A stretch of 64,000 bases of DNA from Pedobacter sp. AK013 (GCF_014205835.1 NZ_JACHCQ010000011.1:82064-146063); one strand, 5' to 3'. Counted from the stretch's first letter, positions 45,947 through 55,446 are shown. The notes: generated from the sequence alone by a model not told the origin. Numbers and translations: made by a program.

Positions 45947-46162
45947 ATGGCTAATTTTCAACTTACTTCTGAAACCGCATTTAAAGTAAAAACTAAATTT
46001 TTAAGGAAATACCGCGATCTGGCGAATGAGCCTTTAGAATTTACGCCTGGCAAAGAAGATCAACTAGTTGAAGATTTAATGCGTTTGGTAAAACGCGATC
46101 GTACCTACATCGAATTTACGATTCAAAAAGCACTTGCCGATACTAAAGGAAACAGACTTTAG
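45947..46162 (+). CDS. Small conserved-looking protein of unknown function
   Basis: A 71-residue protein that I do not recognise. The frame extends upstream to 45926, but the ATG at 45947 follows a good -7 element and starts MANFQLTSETAFKVKTKFL. The sequence is basic and helical (KTKFLRKYRDLANEPLEF, then LVEDLMRLVKRDRTYIEFTIQKALADTKGN). It has no signal peptide, cysteines or membrane helix. It could be a small DNA- or ribosome-associated protein. It stands alone between the barrel protein and the S41 protease. The codon use resembles its neighbours, which supports that it is real. Confidence 0.6.
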   Translation: MANFQLTSETAFKVKTKFLRKYRDLANEPLEFTPGKEDQLVEDLMRLVKRDRTYIEFTIQKALADTKGNRL

Positions 46163-46354
46163 TTTATTTCTCTATAACAATAAGGTAATTACTGCTTCTT
46201 TTTTAGCGTAACGCTTAATTTACGCATCGCCTAAATAAGCTGTTTTTAATATTTATCGCTTTTTGTACATTTACGTTTGTACAGAATTACTAAATAATCT
46301 TTAAAACAGGCGATAATCTATTTATCTGCGCTATTAGAATTAAAATATAAGGGA

Positions 46355-48046
46355 ATGAAGAAACTAAAATATGGTCTTTTAGCAGCAGGTTTTGGGGTGG
46401 CCGCTTTATCTTTTTCATTTAAAGAAGATTTGTTCCTGGTATCTAAAAACCTCGATATTTTTGCCTCACTCTATAAAGAAATCAACATCAACTATGTAGA
46501 TGATACCAATGCCCCTCAATTGATGAAAACAGGTATTGATGCCATGTTGGATAGTTTAGATCCTTATACCGAATATGTTCCCGAATCGGAAATTGAAGAT
46601 TACAAGTTGAAATATGTAAGCACACAGTACGGTGGTATTGGTGCAAGTACTGTTTTTATAGATGGAAAACTGTTTATTAACGATATCAGTGAAGGTTATC
46701 CGGCAAATAAAAGCGAGCTTAAAGCAGGAGATCAGGTGGTGAGCATAAACGGAATCGCAGTAAAAGGTAAGGACCGGCAAGAAATTAGTCAGTTGCTGCG
46801 TGGCCCTAAAGGAACACCGGTTGATTTGCTGGTGGTTAGGGATGGCAAAGAAATTACTAAAAAACTGGTGCGTGATGAAATAAAACAGCCTAACGTTTCT
46901 TACTCTGGAATGGTTGGCGATGGCATCGGTTATATTAAGCTCGATAAATTTCTGGAAAATTCTGGACAGGAGGTCAAAGACGCTCTTTTGGCCATTCAAA
47001 AAGAAAATCCAAAAGGTGTAGTTTTAGATTTAAGGAATAATGGTGGGGGTATTTTGCAGGAAGCAGTTAAAATTGTAAACCTCTTTGTGAATAAAGATCA
47101 ACTTATTGTAACCCAAAAAGGTAAAAATGCAGAGAAAACGATTGCCTATAAAACACTTTTAACCCCAGTTTCTACTTCCGTTCCGCTGGTGGTACTCGTA
47201 AATGGAAATTCGGCCTCGGCCTCAGAAATTGTTGCAGGTTCTCTGCAGGATTTAGACCGAGCCATTGTAATTGGGCAGCGTAGCTATGGTAAGGGCTTGG
47301 TTCAGCAAACCTTCAACCTACCTTATAACAGTTTGGTTAAAGTAACCGTGGCTAAATATTACACCCCTTCAGGCAGGTGCATCCAGAAGCTGGATTATGC
47401 ACATAAAAATGCCGAAGGTGTAGCCGAACGTTTTGCCGATTCTACCATGGTAATGTATCAAACCAAAGCGGGTAGAAATGTATACAGTGGCAACGGTGTT
47501 TACCCCGATATTGTGGTAGATGCTGCCAAGTTAAGTCCGATTACGATTTCGATGATCAATAAAAACCTATTCTTTAATTATGCAAATCAGTACAGGAAAG
47601 AAAAACCAACGTTAGCTTCAGCTAAAGGCTTCCAGTTATCTGATGCAGATTATGCCACATTTTCTAATGGCCTTGCTGATAAAGACCTGTCTTATCAAAG
47701 CCGTACAGAAAGATTGCTTTCTGACTTGCGGGCAGAGGCTGAAAAGGAAAATAAATCTGCAGAAGTTAAAACCGATCTGGAGAATCTTAAATATAAACTT
47801 ACCTCATCTAAAAAAACTGATTTGGTTAGCCATAAAGCAGAAATTAAAAGGGTTTTGGAGACACAGATTGTAAGCCGTTATTTTTACGAGAAAGGAAGAA
47901 TTGAGCAAAGCTTCCAGTACGATAAAGAATTGGCAGCAGCGAAGAACCTTTTTACCAACCAATCGCAAATGCTGGCCATTTTAAAAGGAGACGGAAATTA
48001 TAAAGTGATTGGAAAACCAACCAAAGCCACCGCATCAATAGATTAA
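46355..48046 (+). CDS. S41-family C-terminal processing protease
   Basis: A 563-residue periplasmic protease of the CtpA/Prc family, used to degrade or process proteins in the envelope. An N-terminal hydrophobic segment (about 8-24) is followed by an early helical region, a PDZ domain (about 90-175, with GIGASTVFIDGKLFINDISEGYPANKSELKAGD), and the catalytic domain with LDLRNNGGGILQEAV, the Ser region NGNSASASEIVAG and the Lys in RSYGKGLVQQT. A C-terminal extension (about 400-563) is rich in Lys/Glu helices. The GH29 gene begins 27 bases after the stop, so the two may be co-transcribed. Confidence 0.93.
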   Translation: MKKLKYGLLAAGFGVAALSFSFKEDLFLVSKNLDIFASLYKEININYVDDTNAPQLMKTGIDAMLDSLDPYTEYVPESEIEDYKLKYVSTQYGGIGASTVFIDGKLFINDISEGYPANKSELKAGDQVVSINGIAVKGKDRQEISQLLRGPKGTPVDLLVVRDGKEITKKLVRDEIKQPNVSYSGMVGDGIGYIKLDKFLENSGQEVKDALLAIQKENPKGVVLDLRNNGGGILQEAVKIVNLFVNKDQLIVTQKGKNAEKTIAYKTLLTPVSTSVPLVVLVNGNSASASEIVAGSLQDLDRAIVIGQRSYGKGLVQQTFNLPYNSLVKVTVAKYYTPSGRCIQKLDYAHKNAEGVAERFADSTMVMYQTKAGRNVYSGNGVYPDIVVDAAKLSPITISMINKNLFFNYANQYRKEKPTLASAKGFQLSDADYATFSNGLADKDLSYQSRTERLLSDLRAEAEKENKSAEVKTDLENLKYKLTSSKKTDLVSHKAEIKRVLETQIVSRYFYEKGRIEQSFQYDKELAAAKNLFTNQSQMLAILKGDGNYKVIGKPTKATASID

Positions 48047-48073
48047 ACCTAAACAACCTATACCACTATCCTG

Positions 48074-49399
48074 ATGAAAAAATTAACATTAATGTGCCTT
48101 GTGTTATTAATTGCCTTACAGTTAAAAGCACAGGATTACACACCTACAGCCTCTAATTTAAAACAAAGAGCATGGTTTAACGATGCCCGATTTGGCTTAT
48201 TTATCCACTGGGGTCCGTTTAGTATACCAGGAAGCGGCGAATGGGTAATGAACGAACGAAAGTTGAATGTTCATAATTATACCAACCTTAAAGATTTTTT
48301 TAATCCTGTTGAGTTTAATGCCCAACAATGGGTGAGTATGGCGAAGAATGCGGGAATGAAGTACATCACACTGATCACCCGGCATCACGATGGCTTCAGT
48401 ATGTGGGATACCAAATATTCTGATTTCAACATCATGAATACACCTTATAAAAAAGACATTGTAAAAATGATGGCCGATGAGTGCCATAAACAAGGTATTA
48501 AACTATATCTGTATTATTCACTATTAGATTGGCGCAGAGAAGATTATCCGCACGAAACTGGCCGTACCGGGCAGAACTCGGGCAGGACTGGCAAAGGCGA
48601 TTATGCCAGTTATTTGCAGTTTATGAAAAACCAATTAACCGAATTGTTGACCAATTATGGCGAAATAAGTGGAATCTGGTTCGATGGACATTGGGATCAA
48701 ACCGAACCAGAGGGATCGAAAGACAGGACCTCGCGGATTGACTGGAAATACAATGAAATTTATGGTTTAATCCACAAACTTCAGCCACAGTGTATGATTG
48801 GGAATAACCATCACCTTAGCCCACTTGCAGGAGAAGATTTTCAGATGTTCGAACGCGATCTCCCTGGCGAGAATAAATCAGGTTTAAGTTTTCAAAAGGC
48901 ATCAGATAAATTACCGCTCGAAACCTGCGAAACCATTTCAAATTCATGGGGATATAATTTGAGTGATACCTATTACAAATCGAATAAAGAACTGGTTCAT
49001 ATGTTGGTTAAAGCAGCAAGTTTGGGCTCCAATCTTTTACTAAACATTGGTCCGATGCCAAGCGGTAAAATCCAGCCAGAGTTTCAAGACCGCTTAGCAG
49101 GCTTGGGCAATTGGCTCAAAATTTACGGCGAAAGTATTTACGGTACAAAAGCAGGATTTATTAAACCACAAACCTGGGGCAGCATTACACAAAATGATAA
49201 CAAAATTTTTATCCATATTTTAGACGGAAAAACGACATCCCTGGATTTGGAAAACGTTCCCTTTAAGAAAATTAAAAAAGCCTATTTACTGAAAGATAAA
49301 AGCCCGGTAAATTATACCTTTAAAAAAGCAAAATTAACCATTACTACGACTTTAAACACTACAGAATCTGATCAGTTAATTGTTTTGGAGATTGGGTAA
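48074..49399 (+). CDS. Secreted alpha-L-fucosidase, GH29
   Basis: A 441-residue secreted glycosidase that removes alpha-linked L-fucose. The signal peptide is MKKLTLMCLVLLIALQLKAQ. The GH29 signatures are ARFGLFIHWGPFSIPGSGEWV, ITLITRHHDGFSMWDTKYSDFN and SGIWFDGHWD, with the predicted nucleophile Asp204. A short C-terminal beta domain follows (about 350-441). It lies between the S41 protease and the GH92 gene. The three hydrolases (GH29, GH92, GH2) together would suit fucosylated, mannose-containing N-glycan-like material; this is inferred. Confidence 0.92.
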   Translation: MKKLTLMCLVLLIALQLKAQDYTPTASNLKQRAWFNDARFGLFIHWGPFSIPGSGEWVMNERKLNVHNYTNLKDFFNPVEFNAQQWVSMAKNAGMKYITLITRHHDGFSMWDTKYSDFNIMNTPYKKDIVKMMADECHKQGIKLYLYYSLLDWRREDYPHETGRTGQNSGRTGKGDYASYLQFMKNQLTELLTNYGEISGIWFDGHWDQTEPEGSKDRTSRIDWKYNEIYGLIHKLQPQCMIGNNHHLSPLAGEDFQMFERDLPGENKSGLSFQKASDKLPLETCETISNSWGYNLSDTYYKSNKELVHMLVKAASLGSNLLLNIGPMPSGKIQPEFQDRLAGLGNWLKIYGESIYGTKAGFIKPQTWGSITQNDNKIFIHILDGKTTSLDLENVPFKKIKKAYLLKDKSPVNYTFKKAKLTITTTLNTTESDQLIVLEIG

Positions 49400-49668
49400 T
49401 TGATAGGCTGCGAGGAATCGTCATTCCCAACTTGATTGGGAATCTTAATGCAATATGCTTTAAGATTCCCGCCTGCGCGAGAATGACGGATGTGCTGATG
49501 TATTCTGTTTATGGTAACATAGTAAAGGGTCTTTATTTGCTTTGCGTTTTCAACAACATTTAAGAAAATATAAGCTCAAATGTTCTTAAATGCCTTACAT
49601 GGTAGAAGGCTAAAGGCTCATTTGTCGAGCTTTTTATATAATTCTTCCCCCTTTATGAGAAAATAAAC
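49400..49668. repeat. Repeat-bearing gap before the GH92 gene
   Basis: No gene is present. A palindromic dispersed repeat spans about 49418-49490: GTCATTCCCAAC...GGGAATC and a second arm AAGATTCCCGCC...GAGAATGAC. An A/T-rich stretch follows, with a candidate operator at 49669. Confidence 0.6.
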
Positions 49669-49682
49669 GTAAAACGTTTTAC
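49669..49682. promoter_or_regulatory. Candidate LacI-type operator before the GH92 gene
   Basis: GTAAAACGTTTTAC is a perfect 14-base palindrome with the central AAACGTTT of LacI-family operators, 42 bases before the GH92 start. Confidence 0.5.
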
Positions 49683-49723
49683 TTTTAGGCTTTTAAATTC
49701 AATGTAAGAAATTATAAGCACAC

Positions 49724-51982
49724 ATGCAGTTCAAGAAAATCTCGTCTATTCTATTTCTAACCGCCTCTCTATTCGCCCTTAATGTAGTTGCGCAGCAGAA
49801 AACCAAACTTACCCAATATGTCGATCCATTAATCGGATCAGCAAAACATGGGCATGTTTTTGTAGGTGCTAATGTTCCGTTTGGTGCAGTACAGCTAGGA
49901 CCGAACAATATTTTTGAAGGTTGGGACTGGTGCAGTGGTTACAATTATGTAAGCAATACCATTACTGGTTTTGCACATACCCATTTAAGTGGTACAGGTA
50001 TTGGCGATTTAGGCGATATTTCGATTATGCCTGCAACCGGTAAATTGCTCCTGGAAAAGGGTAAAACAGCCGATGATCAGGATGGATACCTTTCTAAATT
50101 TTCTCATCAAAATGAAATAGCTAAACCTGGTTATTACAGTGTATTACTTGATAAATACCAAATTAAAGCCGAATTAACCGCAACCGAAAGGGTAGGCTTT
50201 CATCAGTATACCTTTAAAAAAGATGCCGAGAATCCACATATCATTATCGATTTAATTGAAGGTATAGGATGGGATGCGCCTGTATCTGCATCATTTAAAC
50301 AGCTTGATGCCACAACTATCGTAGGACATCGTAATTCGAAAGGCTGGGCCAACGATCAGCGTTTATATTTTGTAATTAAACTTTCGCAACCGATTAAAAG
50401 CATTGCACTTTATGATAGTACCGTTGTTAAAAGCGGCGCAACGTTATCTGGTAAAAAGCTTAGGGCTGTGGTTAACTTTAATGCCATTAATAATAATAAA
50501 CTGCAGTTTAAAGTGGCGTTATCTCCAGTAAGCATCGAGAATGCCATTTTAAATCTCAAAACAGAATTGCCAGGCTGGGATTTTGCATCGACCGTTAAAG
50601 GTGCTGATTTGAAATGGGAGAAGGAACTGGCCAAGGTGAAAATTGAGGCTTCTAATACAACTAAAAAAGTGTTTTATACCGCCTTGTACCATACCATGGT
50701 GGCACCTTCACTTTTTAACGATGTAAACAAGGATTATCTCGGTACAGATAAAAAGGTTTACAAAAAGGCTAGCTTTAATAATTTAACAACTTTCTCCCTT
50801 TGGGATACCTACCGTGCAGCAAACCCATTGTTCACCATTCTTCACCCAGATAAGGTAAGTGATGTGGTTAATACCATGTTGGCCATTTATAAACAACAAG
50901 GAAAACTACCGGTTTGGCATTTAATGGGTAGCGAAACCAATACCATGGTAGGTTACCACGCTGTACCGGTTATTGTTGATGCCTATTTAAAAGGCTACCG
51001 TGGCTTTGATGTAAATCTGGCATATGAAGCCATAAAACAATCGGCTATGCAGAAAACAGATGGTATTGATTATATCCAACAATTAAAATATATTCCTGCA
51101 GATAAGGTAAACGAATCGGTAGGTAAGGCTTTGGAGTATGCTATTGACGATTATTGTATCGCGCAAATGGCTAAGGCAATGAACAAAACTGCAGATTATA
51201 CTTATTTTAGTAAAAGATACAAGCTCTATAATTTATATTTCGATCCGAGTGTTCAGTTTATGAGGGGTAAACTTGCCAATGGAAACTGGAGAAGTCCTTT
51301 CGATCCTTTTTCATCCAAACACCGTGAAGATGACTACGTAGAAGGGAATGCATGGCAGTATACCTGGTTGGTGCCACAAGATGTAGAAGGGCTGATTAAT
51401 CTTTTTGGAGGAGATAAACCTTTTACCAATAAACTTGATTCGCTATTTACTTTACCTTTAGATTTGGGAACCAACGGTTCGCCGGATATTAGCGGATTGA
51501 TTGGAAATTATGCGCAGGGAAATGAACCCAACCACCACATTCCCTATTTATATACCTATGCAGGCCAGCCATGGAAAACTGCCGATCTGATCCGTAAAAT
51601 CGACAAAGATTTTTATTCAGCTAAGCCTGATGGATTGTGTGGCAACGAAGACGTAGGACAGATGAGTGCCTGGTATGTTTTCACTGCAATGGGTTTCTAT
51701 CCTGTTAATCCGGCAAATGGGGCCTACGTTTTTGGAACGCCATTGGTTAATGATGCGATCATTTCGTTGCCTGGGAATAAGAAATTTAATATAAAGGTTG
51801 TGGGTAATAGTTCGGAGAATAAGTACATTCAGAAAATTGTGCTGAACGGCAAACCTTATACTAAATCATATATCTTGCACAAAGCGATAACAGCTGGCGG
51901 AAATATGCAAATTTATATGGGCAATAAACCATCTGCAACGTGGGGTGTAAAACAAGAAGATAGACCAATATCAGGAAAATAA
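49724..51982 (+). CDS. Secreted GH92 glycoside hydrolase (alpha-mannosidase family)
   Basis: A 752-residue secreted enzyme of family GH92, calcium-dependent exo-alpha-mannosidases. The signal peptide (about 1-22) is MQFKKISSILFLTASLFALN and on. GH92 signatures are TQYVDPLIGSAKHGHVFVGANVPFGAVQLGPNN, GWDWCSGYNY, FAHTHLSGTGIGDLGD, the domain link FYTALYHTMVAPSLF, WDTYRAANPL, and C-terminal GNEDVGQMSAWYVFTAMGFYPVNP. It has its own 300-base promoter region with a LacI-type palindrome, so its control differs from GH29. The linkage specificity cannot be read from the sequence. Confidence 0.93.
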   Translation: MQFKKISSILFLTASLFALNVVAQQKTKLTQYVDPLIGSAKHGHVFVGANVPFGAVQLGPNNIFEGWDWCSGYNYVSNTITGFAHTHLSGTGIGDLGDISIMPATGKLLLEKGKTADDQDGYLSKFSHQNEIAKPGYYSVLLDKYQIKAELTATERVGFHQYTFKKDAENPHIIIDLIEGIGWDAPVSASFKQLDATTIVGHRNSKGWANDQRLYFVIKLSQPIKSIALYDSTVVKSGATLSGKKLRAVVNFNAINNNKLQFKVALSPVSIENAILNLKTELPGWDFASTVKGADLKWEKELAKVKIEASNTTKKVFYTALYHTMVAPSLFNDVNKDYLGTDKKVYKKASFNNLTTFSLWDTYRAANPLFTILHPDKVSDVVNTMLAIYKQQGKLPVWHLMGSETNTMVGYHAVPVIVDAYLKGYRGFDVNLAYEAIKQSAMQKTDGIDYIQQLKYIPADKVNESVGKALEYAIDDYCIAQMAKAMNKTADYTYFSKRYKLYNLYFDPSVQFMRGKLANGNWRSPFDPFSSKHREDDYVEGNAWQYTWLVPQDVEGLINLFGGDKPFTNKLDSLFTLPLDLGTNGSPDISGLIGNYAQGNEPNHHIPYLYTYAGQPWKTADLIRKIDKDFYSAKPDGLCGNEDVGQMSAWYVFTAMGFYPVNPANGAYVFGTPLVNDAIISLPGNKKFNIKVVGNSSENKYIQKIVLNGKPYTKSYILHKAITAGGNMQIYMGNKPSATWGVKQEDRPISGK

Positions 51983-51999
51983 TTCTAGATAAAGAATGA

Positions 52000-52194
52000 G
52001 GTTATATGCTAAGTCTGGTTTATCTAGATTTGTTACGTTGAGTTTAGCCTGTGCTGAGCTTGACGAAGTATCGAAACGCCCGGCGCGGTATCGTAGAAGG
52101 TCCTTCGACAAGCTCAGGATGACAAGTCTATATTTATGATACATCCTCATTAAAATTAACCATAAACAATTATTAACTAAAATGTCTTAAATAA
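52000..52194. repeat. Gap with dispersed palindrome before the GH2 gene
   Basis: The sequence near 52047-52122 contains GCTGAGCTTGACGAAGTATC and TCCTTCGACAAGCTCAGGATGACA, opposite arms of a common Bacteroidota repeat (GTCATCCTGAGC...GAAGGACC). No gene is evident. Confidence 0.65.
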
Positions 52195-54801
52195 ATGAGG
52201 AAACTATTTCTACTTTTTTTACTCTGTTCAGCTTTAATTGTAAATGCACAACAGCGTTACGAATTAAATTCGGGTTGGGTATGCACCAACATTAAAGATG
52301 CCAATGCTTCGGGCTTAGAAATCTCGAAAGCAGGTTTTTCGATTAATAACTGGATGCCTGCAACTGTACCTGGAACAGTATTAACTACTTTGTTGAACAA
52401 CAAAAAAGTACCTGATCCATTTTATGGAATGAACAATGAGAAAATTCCAGACGTTTATAAAACCGGTAACGATTATTACACTTATTGGTTTGTAAAAGAT
52501 TTTGAAGAGCGTGCTGTGGGGAGTGAACAGGTTTGGTTGCAGTTTAGGGGAATAAATTACAAAGCCGAAATTTATTTAAACGGAAAAAAAGTTAACCCCA
52601 AAACCCAGGTGGGCATGCACCTTAGGGCACAGTATAACATCACTAAACTTTTATCTCCAAATGGAAAAAACAGGCTTGCTGTAATCGTTTATCCACCAGA
52701 TTTTCCGGGTAACCCAAATGGTGGACAGGGCGGCGACGGTACAATTGCCAAAGGTTTAACAACACAATATACAGCAGGCTGGGACTGGATTCAGCCTACA
52801 CGCGATCGTAACACGGGCATTTGGGATAAAGTAACCATCGAGAAAACCAAAAGCATTAATATCCAGAATCCACAGGTAATTACCTTGGTTCCCGGCAAGC
52901 GTTTGCCCGAAGGGGAACAAAAACCAGCTACCGTTAAAGTTTCGGTTGAAGTAGAAAACCCAACTAATCAGGCGGTTTCGGGTACATTGCAATATCAAAT
53001 TGCCGGAAAGTTGATTAAACAGTCAACCACTATTGCAGCCAATAAGACTACTACGGTTAAACTTCCTGATTTACAGCTCGAAAACCCTAAACTATGGTGG
53101 CCAAGCGGATATGGACCACAAAATTTATATGATGTAAAAATTGAATTTGTAACGGCCAATCAAGTATCAGATCAGGAGCAACTTAAAGTTGGGGTCCGCC
53201 AGATTGACAATATCTGGAATGAGCACACCAGGAGTATGGGAACTTTTGTAAACGGACAAAGAATTTTTATTAAAGGTGGTAACTGGATTATCAGCGATGC
53301 AATGCTACGTTTTAGCGATGCCCGCTACGATGCAGAAGTACGTTATCATAAAGATATGAACCTGAACCTGATCAGGATTTGGGGTGGAGCTATTTTAGAG
53401 CGACCAGAGTTTTACAATGCCTGCGATAAATATGGATTGCTGGTTTTTCAGGATTTCTGGTTTAGTGGCGATTGTAACGGCCGTTGGGTAGACCCGATGA
53501 AAAAGGAAGACCAATGGACACGCAGAAATTATCCAGATGACCATAGCCTCACCTTAACCGCCATTGAAGATCAGATCAAGATGATCAGAAATCATGCTTC
53601 ACTTGCTTTTTGGTGTGGAGGGAATGAGATTACACCACCAGAAGATATTTTGGAACCTTTAAAGAACGATATTCTGCCACGCTTAGATGGAACCAGAAAA
53701 CTTTTTGATTTCTCTAACAGCGATGAGATGTCGTTCAATTCCATTGGCGGAAATGGCGATGGTCCGTACGGCATACAGGATATTAAAACTTTTTGGGGTA
53801 CGAGAACATTTCCTTATAACTCTGAAGTAGGATCAGTAGGCGTAGGTGATTATGTTTCCTTGCTTCGTTTTATCCCAAAGGAAAACCTGATTGCACCTCA
53901 ATACAAAGCCAAACCCGATTCGGTATGGGATTACCATAAATATATCTCATACGAGCAATATCTTAATCCGTATGGCAAGCCAAAAAGTGCAGAAGATTTT
54001 GCAATGAAAGCCCAATTGGCAAATTACGACCAGTATAGGGCATTAATGGAAGGCTTTTCTAACAAAATGTGGGATTGGTATACGGGTTCCATCATCTGGA
54101 AAACCCAAAACCCCTGGACAGCCATGCGAGGCCAGATGTACGATTATTACCTTGATCCTAACGCCTGTTTATATGGTTTAAGGAAAGGAAGCGAGCCCTT
54201 GCATGTAATGATGAATCCTCTGGATAGTATGGTTACCATTGTAAACAATGGGTTTAGTGCCAAAAATAACCTGATGGTACAAGCAAAAGCTTATGATATG
54301 GATGGCAAAGATTATTTCTACTCTCAAGCCTTCAATTCGGTTGGTCCATCTTCTGTGAGAAGACTTTTTCCTATGAACGAGTTTTTAACCAAACTGGATA
54401 AAAAAGAAGGTGTATTTGTTTCGTTAAGGATTTTAGATCAGAAGCAAAATATTTTAAGTGAGAATATTTATTGGCTCCCTGGTAAGGACGGTGAATATTC
54501 AGGCTTGAAAAACATCAAAAAGACGCCATTAAAAATTGCTGTGGCTGACCAGAAAAACGGAAAAGTAGTGGTAACCTTAAGTAATGCTGCAGGAAATCCG
54601 GTCGCGTTTTTTAATCGTGTAGCTTTAATAAACGGCAATACTGGTGAACGTATACTCCCTGCCTTTTATGACGATAACTATGTAAGCATTTTACCTGGCG
54701 AAAGCAAAACAATAACTGTAGAATATACAGGGAAACAAAGTGATTTAGCAGTAGAGGTGTACGGCTGGAATGTAGAGAAGCAGAAGGTAAATATTCAATA
54801 G
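52195..54801 (+). CDS. Secreted GH2 hydrolase, beta-mannosidase / exo-glucosaminidase-like
   Basis: An 868-residue secreted GH2 enzyme. A signal peptide (about 1-18) is followed by a sugar-binding jelly-roll domain (about 40-200), an Ig-like domain (about 215-330) and the catalytic barrel (about 340-640), with LNLIRIWGGAILERPEFYNACDKYGLLVFQDFWFSGDCNGRW and the acid/base Glu478 in FWCGGNEITPPED. A candidate nucleophile is the Glu in NSEVGS. Two C-terminal Ig-like domains follow. The architecture resembles CsxA-type exo-beta-D-glucosaminidases and beta-mannosidases; GH92 next door would favour mannose. The substrate is open. Confidence 0.9.
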   Translation: MRKLFLLFLLCSALIVNAQQRYELNSGWVCTNIKDANASGLEISKAGFSINNWMPATVPGTVLTTLLNNKKVPDPFYGMNNEKIPDVYKTGNDYYTYWFVKDFEERAVGSEQVWLQFRGINYKAEIYLNGKKVNPKTQVGMHLRAQYNITKLLSPNGKNRLAVIVYPPDFPGNPNGGQGGDGTIAKGLTTQYTAGWDWIQPTRDRNTGIWDKVTIEKTKSINIQNPQVITLVPGKRLPEGEQKPATVKVSVEVENPTNQAVSGTLQYQIAGKLIKQSTTIAANKTTTVKLPDLQLENPKLWWPSGYGPQNLYDVKIEFVTANQVSDQEQLKVGVRQIDNIWNEHTRSMGTFVNGQRIFIKGGNWIISDAMLRFSDARYDAEVRYHKDMNLNLIRIWGGAILERPEFYNACDKYGLLVFQDFWFSGDCNGRWVDPMKKEDQWTRRNYPDDHSLTLTAIEDQIKMIRNHASLAFWCGGNEITPPEDILEPLKNDILPRLDGTRKLFDFSNSDEMSFNSIGGNGDGPYGIQDIKTFWGTRTFPYNSEVGSVGVGDYVSLLRFIPKENLIAPQYKAKPDSVWDYHKYISYEQYLNPYGKPKSAEDFAMKAQLANYDQYRALMEGFSNKMWDWYTGSIIWKTQNPWTAMRGQMYDYYLDPNACLYGLRKGSEPLHVMMNPLDSMVTIVNNGFSAKNNLMVQAKAYDMDGKDYFYSQAFNSVGPSSVRRLFPMNEFLTKLDKKEGVFVSLRILDQKQNILSENIYWLPGKDGEYSGLKNIKKTPLKIAVADQKNGKVVVTLSNAAGNPVAFFNRVALINGNTGERILPAFYDDNYVSILPGESKTITVEYTGKQSDLAVEVYGWNVEKQKVNIQ

Positions 54802-54808
54802 ATAAATT

Positions 54809-55391
54809 GTTAGTCGGGATTTGTAATCCCGACTTTGGAACTCAGGATTTTTAATCCTTAAAGCGTGCAAATCCAGGCGGATAGCCTAATTAATTTTTTG
54901 GAAATGATGGGTTGTGTCGTCGTAGCGGATTGTAGTCCTGCTATCGCTTCAAGTCCTCACTCGTGCCTCGCTCCGGGCTTTACGCTTTATCAGGTTTAGC
55001 AACAGAGGGCGCTGAATGAAATTCCGAGATTGCGATGGATCCGCGTTAGGAGGAGGGATTATAAGGGTTCAGTACCGATTTAAGCATCTGCTTTTATTTA
55101 CTTATGGTATGCTTGCTTGTTTCACAGGTTTCATCGGTACCGGAGCGCATTGCAGCCCTGGAGAGCCGACACTTGCGCAGCTTGGGTAACGCCCAAATTA
55201 GTTTGCAATTTTCGGTTGGCCTCTTATTGTCCTCGTTTGTAACGAGGATAGCTGAGAAAGGCGATTTTATCGCCACTATTATTCAATTGCATTAAAAATG
55301 CAAATCTCATAAATCCTCGTTACAAACGAGGACTATAGTATTGACTGCAAATCCACAACCTATGCTGTCGAGATTACAAATTCAGACTAAC
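54809..55391. mobile_element. 583-bp segment bounded by 25-base terminal inverted repeats, MITE-like
   Basis: The left end (54809-54833) and right end (55367-55391) are 25-base inverted repeats matching at 22 positions; each end is itself a hairpin around TTTGTAA (left stem GTCGGGATT / AATCCCGAC). The inside holds a minus-oriented copy of the 60-kb repeat at 54931-55015, and a perfect 21-base inverted repeat at 55229-55249 and 55313-55333. No credible coding frame is present. The form suggests a non-autonomous element mobilised by a REP-type transposase elsewhere; that is inferred. Confidence 0.6.
55229..55333. repeat. Perfect 21-base inverted repeat, each arm a hairpin
   Basis: The arms at 55229-55249 and 55313-55333 are exact reverse complements, 63 bases apart. 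Each holds the small stem CCTCGTT / AACGAGG around three bases, so several foldings compete. Confidence 0.75.
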
Positions 55392-55398
55392 AAAAAAA

Positions 55399-55425
55399 GG
55401 CGACACTTTAGGTATCGCCTTTTTC
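55399..55425. terminator. Bidirectional terminator after the ferredoxin gene
   Basis: GGCGACAC and GGTATCGCC form a stem with one mismatch, an A run before and a T run after. It ends the minus-strand ferredoxin/reductase operon. Confidence 0.75.
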
Positions 55426-55446
55426 TATTCAATATGTTTTTACAAC

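Noticed and set aside
46556..46999. 147-codon minus-strand frame inside the S41 protease
   Set aside because: It is the shadow of a clearly identified gene on the plus strand.
55104..55295. Open frames within the repeat gap at 55.1-55.6 kb as genes
   Set aside because: They cover the inverted repeats, show no protein-like composition and overlap the ferredoxin gene on the other strand.
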